Origin: Gordonia sputi NBRC 100414
Lineage (GTDB): Bacteria; Actinomycetota; Actinomycetes; Mycobacteriales; Mycobacteriaceae
Direction of reading: 5' to 3'
Assembly: GCF_000248055.1 (NCBI RefSeq)
Contig: NZ_BAFC01000096.1
Span: 1-54,411, forward strand
Length of the DNA stretch: 54,411 nucleotides
The position numbers were made by a program, and so were the translations under genes. This document shows, one piece after another, positions 7,994 through 16,691 of the stretch (position 1 is its first letter; each line of letters begins with the position of its first letter). Below the pieces are notes generated by a model, which was not told the DNA's origin, did no database searches, and worked only from the letters and a program-made list of their open reading frames with translations.

Positions 7994-8644
7994 ATGGTCG
8001 ACACCACGACACCGCGTCCGGAAGGTCGCACAGCACCACCGCGTCCGGGCGGTCGCACAGCGGCGGTCCGGGCCGCGGTCCTCACCGCGACCGAGGACGC
8101 GCTCATCGACGCGGGCTTCGCGAGTATCGATCTCAGCGCGATTGCCGCTGCGGCGGGTGTCGGCAAGACGACGGTCTACCGACGTTGGGGTACACCCGAG
8201 GCGTTGGTGGCCGATCTACTGCGAGAGATGGCAACACAGTCCGTATCTGCCACGCGCACAGGCAATCTCGCCGACGACCTACTGGCAAACGCACGGCTCG
8301 TCGTCGACACGCTGCGCGATCGGAGGCAGGGCCCGCTGTTCGGCGCGCTCATCGCGGCGGCCACCGGTGACGACCGCACGCGCGACGCGCTCGCCGAGTT
8401 CTACCGCACGCGGGTGAGTGAATGGGCGAGCTGCGTCGACGACGCGATCGTTCGAGGCGACATCCCCGACGACACCGACACGTCTGCGGTGATCCGATCC
8501 GTGTCGGCGCCGCTGTACTACCTGATGCTCACGGGCGTCCGCACGCCGACCGAGCACGACGCACGGGTGGCGGTCGACGCGACACTCGCCGCGCTCGACG
8601 CCGGGGTCTTCAGCACAGACACGGTCAGGACAGATACGCCCTGA
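7994..8644 (+). CDS. TetR-family transcriptional regulator
   Basis: A 216-residue regulator. Residues about 25-75 are the DNA-binding domain, with the recognition helix region [17 protein letters not shown]. The C-terminal part ([24 protein letters not shown] and onwards) is the TetR_C ligand-binding/dimerisation domain of the AcrR-like type with PLYYLMLTG. The ATG at 7994 is preferred to an in-frame ATG at 7934, because the earlier start would place the operator inside the coding region and add a non-conserved leader. Divergent from the aldo/keto reductase, its probable target. The 3' end overlaps dapE by 20 bp, tail to tail. Confidence 0.9.
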   Translation: MVDTTTPRPEGRTAPPRPGGRTAAVRAAVLTATEDALIDAGFASIDLSAIAAAAGVGKTTVYRRWGTPEALVADLLREMATQSVSATRTGNLADDLLANARLVVDTLRDRRQGPLFGALIAAATGDDRTRDALAEFYRTRVSEWASCVDDAIVRGDIPDDTDTSAVIRSVSAPLYYLMLTGVRTPTEHDARVAVDATLAALDAGVFSTDTVRTDTP

Positions 8645-9740
8645 GGAGTTCGGTGACCTCGGCGATCTGAGCGACAGGTACGCGCTCGTCGACGCGGTGC
8701 GCGAGGTTCGGATCACCCGGGCCGAGGTTGACGGCCGGGATTCCGAGAGCCGAGAACCGCGACACGTCGGTCCAGCCGTACTTCGCACGGAACCGACCGT
8801 GAGCGGCGTCGACCAGCGCGGCTGCGGCGGGGTGGCTGAGTCCTGGCAGCGCGCCCGGTGCGGCGTCGGTCAGTTCGAGCGTGATCATGTCGGTGTCGAG
8901 ATCGTGGGCGAACACGTCGCGAACGTGGTCGAGTGCGTCGTCGACGCTGCGGTCGGGGGCGAACCGGAAGTTGATGGTCACCCAGGCGCTGTCGGGTATC
9001 ACATTGCCCGCCACTCCCCCGCCGATGCCGACCGCCGACAGCCCCTCGCGATACTCACAGCCGTCGATGTTGACGTAGCGCGGCTGATAGTTCGCAAGCG
9101 TGGTGAGGACTCCGGCGAGTTTGTGAATTGCGTTGTCGCCCATCCACGATCGCGCCGAATGCGCACGGGTGCCCGACGCGGTGAGCCGAACACGCAGGGT
9201 CCCCTGGCATCCGGCTTCGATCTGCCCGGCAGTCGGTTCACCGAGAATCGCAACGTCGCCTGAAAGCCATTCGGGCAGTTCGCGTTCGAGGAATCCGAGC
9301 CCGTTGTACTCGGCCGCGATCTCTTCGCAGTCGTAGAAGATGAGCGTGAGATCGTGCGACGGATCGTCGAGAGTTGCGGCGAGATGGAGGAAGACCGCGT
9401 CGCCCGATTTCATGTCGACGGTTCCGCAGCCGTGCAGCACGTCGCCCTCGGTATCGTCGACGGTGCGTCGGCTCGGCAGGTTGCCCGCGACAGGCACGGT
9501 GTCGAGGTGGCCAGCGAGGATGACTCGGCTCGGCTTACCGCGATTCGTGCGCGCGAGAACGCGATTGCCGTGCCGGAGCACCTCGAACCCGACCGTCTGT
9601 TCGCGGAGCGCCTTCTCGACGGCGTCGGCGATCGCCGATTCGTTGTGCGACTCGCTCTCGATGTCGACGAGTGCAGCGGTCAACTCGACGGGGTCGGCAT
9701 GCAGGTCGAGTTCGGCAACGGAGTTCTCGGTGGTGCTCAC
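8625..9740 (-). CDS. dapE: Succinyl-diaminopimelate desuccinylase
   Basis: M20 zinc peptidase-fold enzyme that hydrolyses N-succinyl-LL-2,6-diaminopimelate to LL-DAP and succinate, in the succinylase route to lysine and peptidoglycan meso-DAP. Motifs are [12 protein letters not shown] (first metal His and Asp), [19 protein letters not shown] (bridging Asp), [14 protein letters not shown] (catalytic/metal Glu) and [16 protein letters not shown]. The C-terminal His lies in [15 protein letters not shown]. The dimerisation domain in the middle has the typical [13 protein letters not shown]. Length 371 fits the actinobacterial DapE. It is convergent with the TetR gene. dapD and dapC lie 6 kb away. 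Confidence 0.93.
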   Translation of the reverse strand: MSTTENSVAELDLHADPVELTAALVDIESESHNESAIADAVEKALREQTVGFEVLRHGNRVLARTNRGKPSRVILAGHLDTVPVAGNLPSRRTVDDTEGDVLHGCGTVDMKSGDAVFLHLAATLDDPSHDLTLIFYDCEEIAAEYNGLGFLERELPEWLSGDVAILGEPTAGQIEAGCQGTLRVRLTASGTRAHSARSWMGDNAIHKLAGVLTTLANYQPRYVNIDGCEYREGLSAVGIGGGVAGNVIPDSAWVTINFRFAPDRSVDDALDHVRDVFAHDLDTDMITLELTDAAPGALPGLSHPAAAALVDAAHGRFRAKYGWTDVSRFSALGIPAVNLGPGDPNLAHRVDERVPVAQIAEVTELLRAYLS

Positions 9741-9811
9741 CTCTCCAACTTATCGCGCGTGTGCCGACCCATCGCCCCTTGTGCACCGTCGGGATGGCAC
9801 AGGCGACGGCC

Positions 9812-11440
9812 TCAGAGGTCGATCGTGTCCAGATGCCACTCCACGGACTCGAACGCGGGCATCTCGCGACCGTCGTCGACGCCGATCTCGCGTGCGATGG
9901 CGGCTTCGAGCGCGTTGCTCATCGCCATGACCAGGTCGTCGTTGCGGCCCTTGACGGCGCCGAGATTGTTCATCTCGCCGGGATCGGTGCGCAGATCGTA
10001 GAGTTCGACGTCGTTGTGCTCGTAGAGTTCGTCGATGTCGGCGGGAACGTGCCGTTGAATCGGCGCGAAGTAGCGGGTGAACTTGTACCGGCCGTCGAAG
10101 ACCGTGCGCAGACTGCCGCGCTTGGTGAAGTCGGGTTGCCAGCCCGATGCGAACAACTCCGCCTGCGGATCCTTGCCTGCCGCCTTGAGTTCGACGACGG
10201 CACGAATCGTCTCGGCGTCGTTGGTCGCGATCCCACTGTAGGTGTAAAGGATTGCATCGCGCCTGCTGTGCAGTTCGGCCGACGCCGGGTCCGATAGCGC
10301 CTCGGAGAAGTCGCATCCGGGGAGGTCACGCCCGGCGAACTCAGATGCGTTGGTCGATGAGATTCCTGCCATCGACAACAGGCTGGGCACCAGATCGATA
10401 TGACCGGTGAGCGCATTCATGCTCTGGCCACCGGCGACGTCCGGGTGGCGGACGTGCATCGGCAGATGAATGCACTCCTCGTAGGCGAACGGCCCTTTGC
10501 CGCGGAGTCCGTGCGCACCACCCATTTCGCCGTGATCGGAGGTGAAGACCACGATCGTGTTGTCGCCGAGACCGAGGTTGTCGAGCTCGGTGAGCAAGAG
10601 TTCGAGTTGGCGGTCGACAGATCGGATGCTGTTGAGGTAGAAGTCCGAATGCCGTTGCCAGCGTTCCTCTTCCAGCGGGATATGACCGAGCGTATACGCC
10701 CATGCGCGGTCGAACTCACCGTGTGCTGCCGGTCGGCCCGACTCGTCGAATCGCTGCCCGAGGCTCGACGGAAGTGTTGTGTTCCACGACTTCTCGTAGA
10801 GGACGTTGGTGGGCGCGGGCGCCGCCTCCATGAGAAGACGCCCGGTGTCCTGCACCGGCTCGCCGGGAAGATCGGTGTTGAAGTACATGATGTCGTGCGG
10901 GTTCACCAGCGACACGAACAATGCCCACGGTCGCTGCTCGTCGGTGAGGGGACGGCCCCTGTTGCGCAGCCACGCGAGCGCGGTTCCGCCGATGACGTCG
11001 TCGAACTTGTAGCCACCCAACGTCTTTCCCACCACGTCACCCGGCCACATGTAGTCAGAGAACCCGTAGTTGTTCATTTCCGCGGTGAACAGGCGCTCGG
11101 GGTTCTCGACGTCGAACGCGGCGTTGAGATGCCACTTGCCCTTGTAGGCGGTGTAGTAGCCGCCCATCCGGAGCATGTCGCCGACGGTCGGGATGTCGTA
11201 GCTCATCGGCGCCACGTAGCGCATGTCGGAGTTGTCGAACATCTTGGTGTCCGGAGTCTGCAGTCCGGTGATCATCACCGATCGCGAACTCGTGCACATC
11301 GATGCCGGGGCGTAGTGCTTCTCGAAGCTGACGCCCTCGGACTGCAGTCGTTCTCGTCCCGGCAGGTCCATGCCCTGTGGCCACGAGTCGAAGTACCGCT
11401 CTTGATCGGTGAAGACGAAGACGATGTTGGGCTGAGTCAT
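9812..11440 (-). CDS. Sulfatase-family hydrolase with atypical formylglycine motif
   Basis: Alkaline-phosphatase-superfamily sulfatase of 542 residues without a signal peptide, so probably cytoplasmic. The N-terminal metal site is NIVFVFTDQERYF (D12), and a second metal site is VVFTSDHGEMGGAHG. The residue converted to formylglycine would be C49 in MCTSSRSVMITG. The usual core is C-x-[P/A]-x-R; here position 3 is Ser (C-T-S-S-R), which may affect maturation or mark a subfamily. Substrate unknown: sulfate ester, phosphonate ester and phosphodiester hydrolases share this fold. Divergent from a TetR regulator with a perfect palindrome between, which suggests substrate-induced expression. The start ATG at 11440 has an AGGT-type ribosome site. 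Confidence 0.85.
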   Translation of the reverse strand: MTQPNIVFVFTDQERYFDSWPQGMDLPGRERLQSEGVSFEKHYAPASMCTSSRSVMITGLQTPDTKMFDNSDMRYVAPMSYDIPTVGDMLRMGGYYTAYKGKWHLNAAFDVENPERLFTAEMNNYGFSDYMWPGDVVGKTLGGYKFDDVIGGTALAWLRNRGRPLTDEQRPWALFVSLVNPHDIMYFNTDLPGEPVQDTGRLLMEAAPAPTNVLYEKSWNTTLPSSLGQRFDESGRPAAHGEFDRAWAYTLGHIPLEEERWQRHSDFYLNSIRSVDRQLELLLTELDNLGLGDNTIVVFTSDHGEMGGAHGLRGKGPFAYEECIHLPMHVRHPDVAGGQSMNALTGHIDLVPSLLSMAGISSTNASEFAGRDLPGCDFSEALSDPASAELHSRRDAILYTYSGIATNDAETIRAVVELKAAGKDPQAELFASGWQPDFTKRGSLRTVFDGRYKFTRYFAPIQRHVPADIDELYEHNDVELYDLRTDPGEMNNLGAVKGRNDDLVMAMSNALEAAIAREIGVDDGREMPAFESVEWHLDTIDL

Positions 11441-11464
11441 CGGTTACCTCGAGGGGTCGAGAAG

Positions 11465-11494
11465 CATTCTCTGTATGCTTCACTACAGAGAATG
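11465..11494. promoter_or_regulatory. Palindromic operator between sulfatase and TetR genes
   Basis: Perfect 11-bp arms CATTCTCTGTA (11465-11475) and TACAGAGAATG (11484-11494) with an 8-bp spacer, located 24 bp upstream of the sulfatase start and 57 bp from the TetR start. The symmetry and position are those of a TetR-family operator controlling both genes. Confidence 0.8.
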
Positions 11495-11551
11495 TAGCTC
11501 TTCATATAGTGGATGTCCATGAATGCACAGAGTCCTGGGTAGGCTGGCCTG

Positions 11552-12229
11552 GTGAGTTCCTCGTCAGAACAGCCGTCTGCACCGTCGACGCGCCAGCGAC
11601 CGTCGACCGCGCAGACAGGGCGTCGCCGTTCGCCCGGATCGCGCGAGCGAATCCTCGATGCCGCAACCGAAGTCGCGTCGGAGCTCGGCTACGACGGCAC
11701 CACGATCGCCCAGGTGAGCAAGCGCGCAGGGCTGCCGCCGACATCGATCTACTGGCAGTTCGCCGACAAAGACGAGATGATCGCGGCGGTCATCGAGCGC
11801 AGCTTCCAGCGCTGGGTGACGACCATCGATCTACCGACCAATCAGGCGAGGGTCCGGGCGCTGGAGATCGGACGACATGTGGCGAGTGCGCTGACACGAA
11901 GTCCCGACTTCCACCGACTCGGACTCAAACTCGCCCTCCAACGTCGGGAGAAGCAGCCGAGCGGCCGCGAGATCTACCTCAATGCCCGCGCCATCACCCA
12001 CGGCCAGTTCGCCACTCTTGTTCGCGACGCCGCGCCCGAGTTGAGCGACCGCGGGGTCGACCTGGTCGCCACCTACGCCATCTCCGGCGCGGACGGTATC
12101 TTCGTCGCACGCGAGATCGACGGCGATGCAGTCGATTTCGTCGCGCTCTTCGAACTGCACGCACGGATCGTCTTCGGGGCCGCGATCGAGATCGTGTTGG
12201 CCGACGAGGCGGCGTCGACGGCCCGGTAG
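11552..12229 (+). CDS. TetR-family transcriptional regulator
   Basis: A 225-residue regulator with a Ser/Pro/Arg-rich N-terminal extension of about 30 residues. The DNA-binding domain follows (RERILDAATEVASELGYDGTTIAQVSKRAGLPPTSIYWQF, about residues 31-70, split here only as a description of its helices). The C-terminal domain is alpha-helical (ALFELHARIVFGAAIEIV). The GTG start at 11552 is the first in frame; a start nearer the conserved domain is possible because the extension is low in conservation signals. Probable controller of the divergent sulfatase and perhaps of the alcohol dehydrogenase that follows 21 bases downstream in the same direction. Confidence 0.85.
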   Translation: MSSSSEQPSAPSTRQRPSTAQTGRRRSPGSRERILDAATEVASELGYDGTTIAQVSKRAGLPPTSIYWQFADKDEMIAAVIERSFQRWVTTIDLPTNQARVRALEIGRHVASALTRSPDFHRLGLKLALQRREKQPSGREIYLNARAITHGQFATLVRDAAPELSDRGVDLVATYAISGADGIFVAREIDGDAVDFVALFELHARIVFGAAIEIVLADEAASTAR

Positions 12230-12250
12230 CAGTCGCCGAGCACCGGTGGC

Positions 12251-13279
12251 ATGGTGGAACGCATGCTGGGAACCGTCATCCACGCGCCATTCGACGTGCG
12301 CTTCGAAGAGCTCGATCGACCCGCGATCATCGAACCGACCGACGCGATCGTCCGGCTGTCGGCGACCTGCGTGTGCGGGTCGGATCTGTGGACCTATCGC
12401 GGCATCAACGAGATCACCCACCCCGTGTCGATGGGACACGAATACGTCGGCGTCGTCGAAGAGGTCGGGTCCGCGGTCACCGGGGTGGCGCCCGGTCAGT
12501 TCGTGATCGGCTCGTTCTTCGCATCCGACAACACCTGCGACATCTGTCGGGCCGGATACCAGACCGGCTGTGTACACCGCGCGCCCGTACGCGGCGCGCA
12601 GGCCGAGTACCTCCGCGTCCCGCTTGCCGACGGCACGCTGGTCGCGACACCCGAGGTTCCCGACGACGAGATCGTGCCCGACCTTCTCAGTGCGTCCGAC
12701 GTCCTCGGGACCGGTTGGTTCGGTGCTACCGCAGCCCAGGTCGGGCCGGGCAAGACCGTCGTCGTGGTCGGCGACGGCGCCGTCGGACTGTTGGCCGTGC
12801 TCGCCTCTGCCCAACTCGGCGCCGAGCGGATCATCGCGATGAGCAGGCATGAGCAGCGCCAGAAGCTGGCCCTGGAGTTCGGGGCAACCGATATCGTCGC
12901 CGAACGCGGCGACGAGGGCGTCGCGGCGGTGAAGGAACTGACGAACGGGCTCGGCGCACACTCGGTGATCGAGGCAGTCGGCACGCAGCAGTCGATGACG
13001 CAGGCCATCGATTCGACGCGGCCGGGCGGACACGTCGGCTTCGTCGGGGTGGCACACGGAGTGGAGATTCCCGGCGACCAGCTCTTCTACAAACTCGTCC
13101 ACCTCCACGGCGGCCCGGCGCCCGTCCGTCGGTTCCTCCCGGATCTCATCACGCGCATCATGAGTCGAGACATCAACCCGGGCAAGGTCTTTGACCTCAC
13201 ACTGCCACTGAGCGACGTGGCGCAGGGCTACGCCGCGATGGACGAGCGACGGGCGATCAAGGCGTTGCTGCAACCCTGA
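12251..13279 (+). CDS. Zinc-dependent alcohol dehydrogenase family protein
   Basis: Medium-chain dehydrogenase/reductase of 342 residues. The catalytic zinc site starts with C in CVCGSDLW and continues with GHEYVGVVEEVG. The structural zinc loop is represented by DNTCDICRAGYQTGCVH. The Rossmann nucleotide site is VVVVGDGAVGLLAVLASAQLGA. The subgroup resembles glutathione-independent formaldehyde or threonine dehydrogenase-like proteins; the substrate is not predictable. The ATG at 12251 is used; a second ATG at 12263 (MLGTVIHAP) matches the usual family start and has GGTGG just upstream, so it may be the real one. It follows the TetR gene by 21 bases and is probably co-transcribed. Confidence 0.88.
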   Translation: MVERMLGTVIHAPFDVRFEELDRPAIIEPTDAIVRLSATCVCGSDLWTYRGINEITHPVSMGHEYVGVVEEVGSAVTGVAPGQFVIGSFFASDNTCDICRAGYQTGCVHRAPVRGAQAEYLRVPLADGTLVATPEVPDDEIVPDLLSASDVLGTGWFGATAAQVGPGKTVVVVGDGAVGLLAVLASAQLGAERIIAMSRHEQRQKLALEFGATDIVAERGDEGVAAVKELTNGLGAHSVIEAVGTQQSMTQAIDSTRPGGHVGFVGVAHGVEIPGDQLFYKLVHLHGGPAPVRRFLPDLITRIMSRDINPGKVFDLTLPLSDVAQGYAAMDERRAIKALLQP

Positions 13280-13340
13280 CAAACCCACCGTGTCCGAAAG
13301 GTTCATGTGCGGACCGCGGCCGTCGCATAGTGTCGCGTCC

Positions 13341-13748
13341 ATGAGCGAAGACATCACTCCACGACCCGTTCTCAACGCCATCTCGTTCGTCGTCGCCGAC
13401 ATGGCGGCGACGGTCGAGTTCTATTCGCAACTCGGACTCGAGTTCGACCCCGACGCCGCGAACGCCCCACACGCACAAGCCACCGTCGCAGGCATGCAGA
13501 TCATGTTCGACACCCGCGCCGTCGTGCTGTCATTCATGCCCGACTGGTACGTGCCGGAGGGAGGCCATCGCGCCGCCCTCGCGTTCGAATGTTCTTCGTC
13601 CGCAGCGGTCGACGCCGAGCACACCCGCCTTGTCGACCTCGGCTATCGATCGCTGCTCACCCCGTTCGACGCGGTGTGGGGACAGCGCTACGCGGTCATC
13701 CTCGACCCCGACGACAACCCGGTTGACCTCTACTGCGCGCTGAGCTGA
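13341..13748 (+). CDS. VOC (glyoxalase/bleomycin-resistance fold) protein
   Basis: A 135-residue vicinal oxygen chelate protein with two beta-alpha-beta-beta-beta units: NAISFVVADMAATVEFYSQLG at the N-terminus and GQRYAVILDPDDNPVDLY at the C-terminus. The family includes glyoxalases, dioxygenases and antibiotic-binding proteins; the first-half metal ligand is not obvious, so it may bind rather than catalyse. The ATG at 13341 is chosen because the fold begins a few residues later; an in-frame upstream ATG at 13290 would add unconserved sequence. It overlaps the convergent AraC gene by 19 bp. Confidence 0.85.
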   Translation: MSEDITPRPVLNAISFVVADMAATVEFYSQLGLEFDPDAANAPHAQATVAGMQIMFDTRAVVLSFMPDWYVPEGGHRAALAFECSSSAAVDAEHTRLVDLGYRSLLTPFDAVWGQRYAVILDPDDNPVDLYCALS

Positions 13749-14431
13749 GCAACGTCGGCCTCCGTTGGCACGAACGCTGTCGGAGACGCGCCCGCAAGCG
13801 CAACGAAGTCGCGGAACATGTGGGCGTAGTCGGCGTATCCGGTGCGAAATGCCACCGCTGACAGCTCGTCGTCGCCGAGCACACTCATCGCGTGCCGCAT
13901 GCGGAGAATCCTGGCCAACGTCTTCGCTCCATACCCGAAGTACTGCAACGACATTCGATGCAGAGTCCGTTCGGTGACGGACAGTTCCGCTGCACATTCG
14001 GCGACCGGCACCCGACGATGCAGCATGTCGACGAGGTGCCATGACCAGAGCGGCGGGGCCGCGTGCCGATCAGCGGTGCACAACTCGGTCAGCGTGGCGA
14101 CCTTGTCGTCGGAGGCTTCCAACAGCTCACACCAGCGTTCGACACGCGGTCGCTCCCACAGGGCGTCGGCGTCGACCCGCAGATCACGGAGATCCCGGGC
14201 GGGTACACCGAGCAGCCCCTGCGCATGTCCGGGAAAGAAACGAAGCCCGACCATGTCACGCGGTTGGTGCGAGACAAAAACATTCGGACGAGTGTCCGGG
14301 CCCGCGAACAACAGACTCTCACCGGTCCAGATGACGTCCATACAGCCGTCGGGAAGGATTGTCGCTTCGCCGACGTCGACGGCACCTCGCCACGCGTGAA
14401 CGACTGCCACGGGTGGGGCTGATGCCGTCAT
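13730..14431 (-). CDS. AraC-family transcriptional regulator
   Basis: A 233-residue protein. Its N-terminal half resembles the DUF6597-type sensor found on short AraC regulators (VGEATILPDGCMDVIWTGESLLFAGPD and VGLRFFPGHAQGLLG). The C-terminal AraC helix-turn-helix pair runs from about residue 145 (VPVAECAAELSVTERTLHRMSLQYFGYGAKTL) and closes with FRTGYADYAHMFRDFVALAGASPTAF, a canonical second helix. The ATG at 14431 is the start that keeps the conserved domain and clears the divergent small gene; the open frame upstream is antisense to it. Target genes are not evident; the neighbouring VOC gene is possible. Confidence 0.85.
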   Translation of the reverse strand: MTASAPPVAVVHAWRGAVDVGEATILPDGCMDVIWTGESLLFAGPDTRPNVFVSHQPRDMVGLRFFPGHAQGLLGVPARDLRDLRVDADALWERPRVERWCELLEASDDKVATLTELCTADRHAAPPLWSWHLVDMLHRRVPVAECAAELSVTERTLHRMSLQYFGYGAKTLARILRMRHAMSVLGDDELSAVAFRTGYADYAHMFRDFVALAGASPTAFVPTEADVAQLSAQ

Positions 14432-14575
14432 TCGTCCAGTGTCGCCCACCGCAGGTTCGGGTGTCAGCCCACCGGACCCAAAGCCCTGTCGTGTTGGGAC
14501 GAAAGACCCTCTCCCCCAAGCCAACCGAGGTCGAACATTGGACACGTAGACCACTCGTCGAGGAGATGATGTCCG

Positions 14576-14866
14576 ATGTCCATCCGCCGCACGCACACCG
14601 ATAACCCGCAGCACCCAGCCGCCATCGTCGGATTCGCGATCTTCCTGGTCGGTTTCGGCGCCGCACCGCTGGCCCTGACAGCGCTCGCCTTCGGGCACGG
14701 AACCGCCGCCCTGGTCGCCGCGATCGTGGCGGTCATCGGAATGGCGATCGGGATCGGCATCGTCTCGGTGATGACACAACGCCTTCATCACAGCGCGCTG
14801 CTGCCCGATGCGTCACCGAAAGAGGAACAGCACTACCTGGAGGTTTACCGCCACCAGGCCGCCTAG
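14576..14866 (+). CDS. Small two-helix membrane protein (paralogue 1)
   Basis: A 96-residue protein with two predicted membrane helices (AAIVGFAIFLVGFGAAPLALTAL and AALVAAIVAVIGMAIGIGIV). A conserved tail follows, TQRLHHSALLP, then EEQHYLEVYRH. I do not recognise a named family. The same architecture and tail (Q-x-x-H-S-A, then acidic residues, Y-x-x-x-Y-x-H) recur in the next gene, so these are tandem paralogues. Function unknown; the His-rich tail may bind metal or a partner. Confidence 0.75.
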   Translation: MSIRRTHTDNPQHPAAIVGFAIFLVGFGAAPLALTALAFGHGTAALVAAIVAVIGMAIGIGIVSVMTQRLHHSALLPDASPKEEQHYLEVYRHQAA

Positions 14867-15031
14867 CGCCCGGCCACGATAGTGGTCAGCGAGGTCGAGG
14901 TCCCGAGTTGGGCGGGGCGTCGACCTCGCTGTGCTTCCTGGTCGACGGTCGTATCTTGCCCTCATCGACCATCAAAATGTGACCTTGGTAACACTAGGCT
15001 GAGTGCGTCGTCGAATCGAGGAGATGGCGCC

Positions 15032-15319
15032 ATGACGGCTTTCCACAGATCTCACGTGTCACACGGCAATCACCCGATGGGGGTGGTCGCCTTCGTTCTC
15101 GTGCTGGCGGGCTTCCTGTCGCTGGCGATCTCGCTGACCATGTTGGCGACGGGCGAAACCACCGCGGGCATCGTCTGGGCGGTGGTCATGGTGGCGGCGT
15201 TCGCCGGTGGTGCGGCGGTGCTGATCGCACTGAGCCGACAGATGTACCACAGCGCGTTCTTCCCGGTGAACACCGAGCACGACCGCGCCGAGTACGACCA
15301 CATGTATCACCAGCACTGA
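15032..15319 (+). CDS. Small two-helix membrane protein (paralogue 2)
   Basis: A 95-residue protein with His-rich N-terminus ([11 protein letters not shown]), two membrane helices ([21 protein letters not shown] and [22 protein letters not shown]) and the tail [11 protein letters not shown], ending DHMYHQH. Homologous in layout to the gene at 14576-14866. The ATG at 15032 is taken; an in-frame GTG far upstream would add 50 non-conserved residues. It precedes dapD by about 60 bases and could be co-transcribed with it. Function unknown. Confidence 0.75.
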   Translation: MTAFHRSHVSHGNHPMGVVAFVLVLAGFLSLAISLTMLATGETTAGIVWAVVMVAAFAGGAAVLIALSRQMYHSAFFPVNTEHDRAEYDHMYHQH

Positions 15320-15380
15320 TTCGGGTCGATCCCGGCGACCTGCCCCAATCCGAGCGGAGGTCGCCGGTAAACTCCTGCCC

Positions 15381-16349
15381 GTGACGACGAATGGCGCTTA
15401 CGCAACAGGCATCGCAACCGTGACCAACGGAGGGTCCGCCGATCCCGGCGTTGTCCTCGACGTCTGGTACCCGGACCCCGAACTCGCAACGCCCGATCTT
15501 GCCGACACCAAGATCCTCGAGGGCGACGACATTCCCACAGACCTGAACGATCTGGTCGGGCTCGATGAGGCACGCGGCGTCAAGATCGTCGCGGTGCGCA
15601 CCTCCATTGCTGATCTGTCGGTCGCCCCGTCGGATGCCTACGACGTGTACCTGCGTCTGCACCTGCTGTCGCATCGACTCATCGAGCCGCACGAGGCGAA
15701 TCTCGAGGGCATCTTCGGTCTGCTGTCGAACGTCGTCTGGACGAACTTCGGCCCGTGCCCGGTGGAGGGATTCGAGAAGGTTCGACGACGCCTTCGCGCT
15801 CGCGGACACGTGACCGTACTGAGCATCGACAAGTTCCCCCGGATGGTCGACTACGTCGCACCCGGCGGAGTCCGCATCGGCGACGCCGATCGCGTGCGTC
15901 TCGGCGCACACCTCGCCCCCGGCACCACCGTGATGCACGAGGGATTCGTGAACTACAACGCGGGCACGCTCGGGTCGTCGATGGTCGAGGGTCGGATCTC
16001 CGCGGGCGTCGTCGTCGGCGATGGTTCGGACATCGGTGGCGGAGCGTCGACGATGGGCACGCTATCGGGTGGCGGCAAAGAGATCATCTCGCTGGGCAAG
16101 CGCTGCCTGCTCGGCGCGAACTCCGGCTGCGGCATTCCTCTCGGCGACGACTGTGTCATCGAAGCAGGTCTGTACGTGACCGCCGGCACCAAGGTGACCG
16201 GACCCGACGGCGCGTCGATCAAGGCGCGCGAGTTGTCCGGACAGTCGAATCTGCTGTTCCGCCGCAACAGCCTCACCGGCGCCGTCGAGGTTGTGCCGTG
16301 GAAGGGCGACGGCATCGCGCTCAACGAGGCGCTGCACAAGAACAACTGA
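15381..16349 (+). CDS. dapD: 2,3,4,5-tetrahydropyridine-2,6-dicarboxylate N-succinyltransferase
   Basis: Acyltransferase that succinylates tetrahydrodipicolinate using succinyl-CoA, the step before DapC in the DAP/lysine route. The 322-residue protein is the actinobacterial type. After an N-terminal domain, the left-handed beta-helix hexapeptide region runs from about residue 165 to 285 ([60 protein letters not shown]). The active-site Glu lies in the MVEGRISAG stretch. It ends in the conserved [19 protein letters not shown] at 15381 is the start. dapC is convergent 340 bases downstream. Confidence 0.94.
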   Translation: MTTNGAYATGIATVTNGGSADPGVVLDVWYPDPELATPDLADTKILEGDDIPTDLNDLVGLDEARGVKIVAVRTSIADLSVAPSDAYDVYLRLHLLSHRLIEPHEANLEGIFGLLSNVVWTNFGPCPVEGFEKVRRRLRARGHVTVLSIDKFPRMVDYVAPGGVRIGDADRVRLGAHLAPGTTVMHEGFVNYNAGTLGSSMVEGRISAGVVVGDGSDIGGGASTMGTLSGGGKEIISLGKRCLLGANSGCGIPLGDDCVIEAGLYVTAGTKVTGPDGASIKARELSGQSNLLFRRNSLTGAVEVVPWKGDGIALNEALHKNN

Positions 16350-16431
16350 CTCGGGGGCTGCCGGGTCGACATCGCGGACGCCTTCGTGGGGGCGTGTGAT
16401 TTCGACTCGGCAGCTCGCTGCGCTCGCGGCC

Positions 16432-16536
16432 GGCTCAATCAGCGGCGAGGCGTCGGGCTCAATCAGCGGTGGGGCCGGCTCAATCAGCGGCGAGGCGTCG
16501 GGCTCAATCAGCGGGCGGGGCCGGCTCAATCAGCGG
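16432..16536. repeat. Five-copy tandem repeat GGCTCAATCAGCGG
   Basis: Five perfect copies of the 14-mer GGCTCAATCAGCGG start at 16432, 16456, 16477, 16501 and 16523. Periods alternate at 24, 21, 24 and 22 bp, giving a higher-order unit of 45-46 bp. The gaps are GC-rich and similar to one another. It sits in the convergent dapD-dapC intergenic space (16350-16691), which holds no gene. Not a CRISPR: the gaps are only 7-10 bp and not unique. Confidence 0.9.
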
Positions 16537-16557
16537 CGCGGCGTCGGGTCGGGTTGT

Positions 16558-16623
16558 AAATGTGTGTCAGATCGAAGGATGTGGGTGCTGCAGCACCCAC
16601 ATCTTTACGTTCAACACACATTT
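16558..16623. terminator. Nested palindrome, probable bidirectional terminator
   Basis: A perfect 26-bp palindrome (arms GATGTGGGTGCTG at 16578-16590 and CAGCACCCACATC at 16591-16603) extends to a 16-bp stem with one G-U pair. Outside it is a second pair of perfect 10-bp arms, AAATGTGTGT (16558-16567) and ACACACATTT (16614-16623). It lies between convergent dapD and dapC, where a two-way terminator is expected. The ATCTTT downstream on the plus strand is a weak T-run. A protein-binding site is an alternative. Confidence 0.7.
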
Positions 16624-16691
16624 GTGGCGGGCCGCCGGGTGGGCGACGCACAGTCGGCGGGATAGAGCGCCCAGTCGGCGGGACGGGGCCC

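Noticed and set aside
11831..13402. 523-codon minus-strand frame
   Set aside because: Antisense to the TetR and alcohol dehydrogenase genes; typical high-GC shadow frame.
16432..16536. CRISPR array
   Set aside because: Repeat is 14 bp, gaps are 7-10 bp and similar to each other, and no cas gene is in the window.
16291..16665. Frame translating the intergenic repeats as Gly/Ser-rich protein
   Set aside because: Starts inside dapD out of frame, depends on the tandem repeats for its composition, and has no homologous domain.
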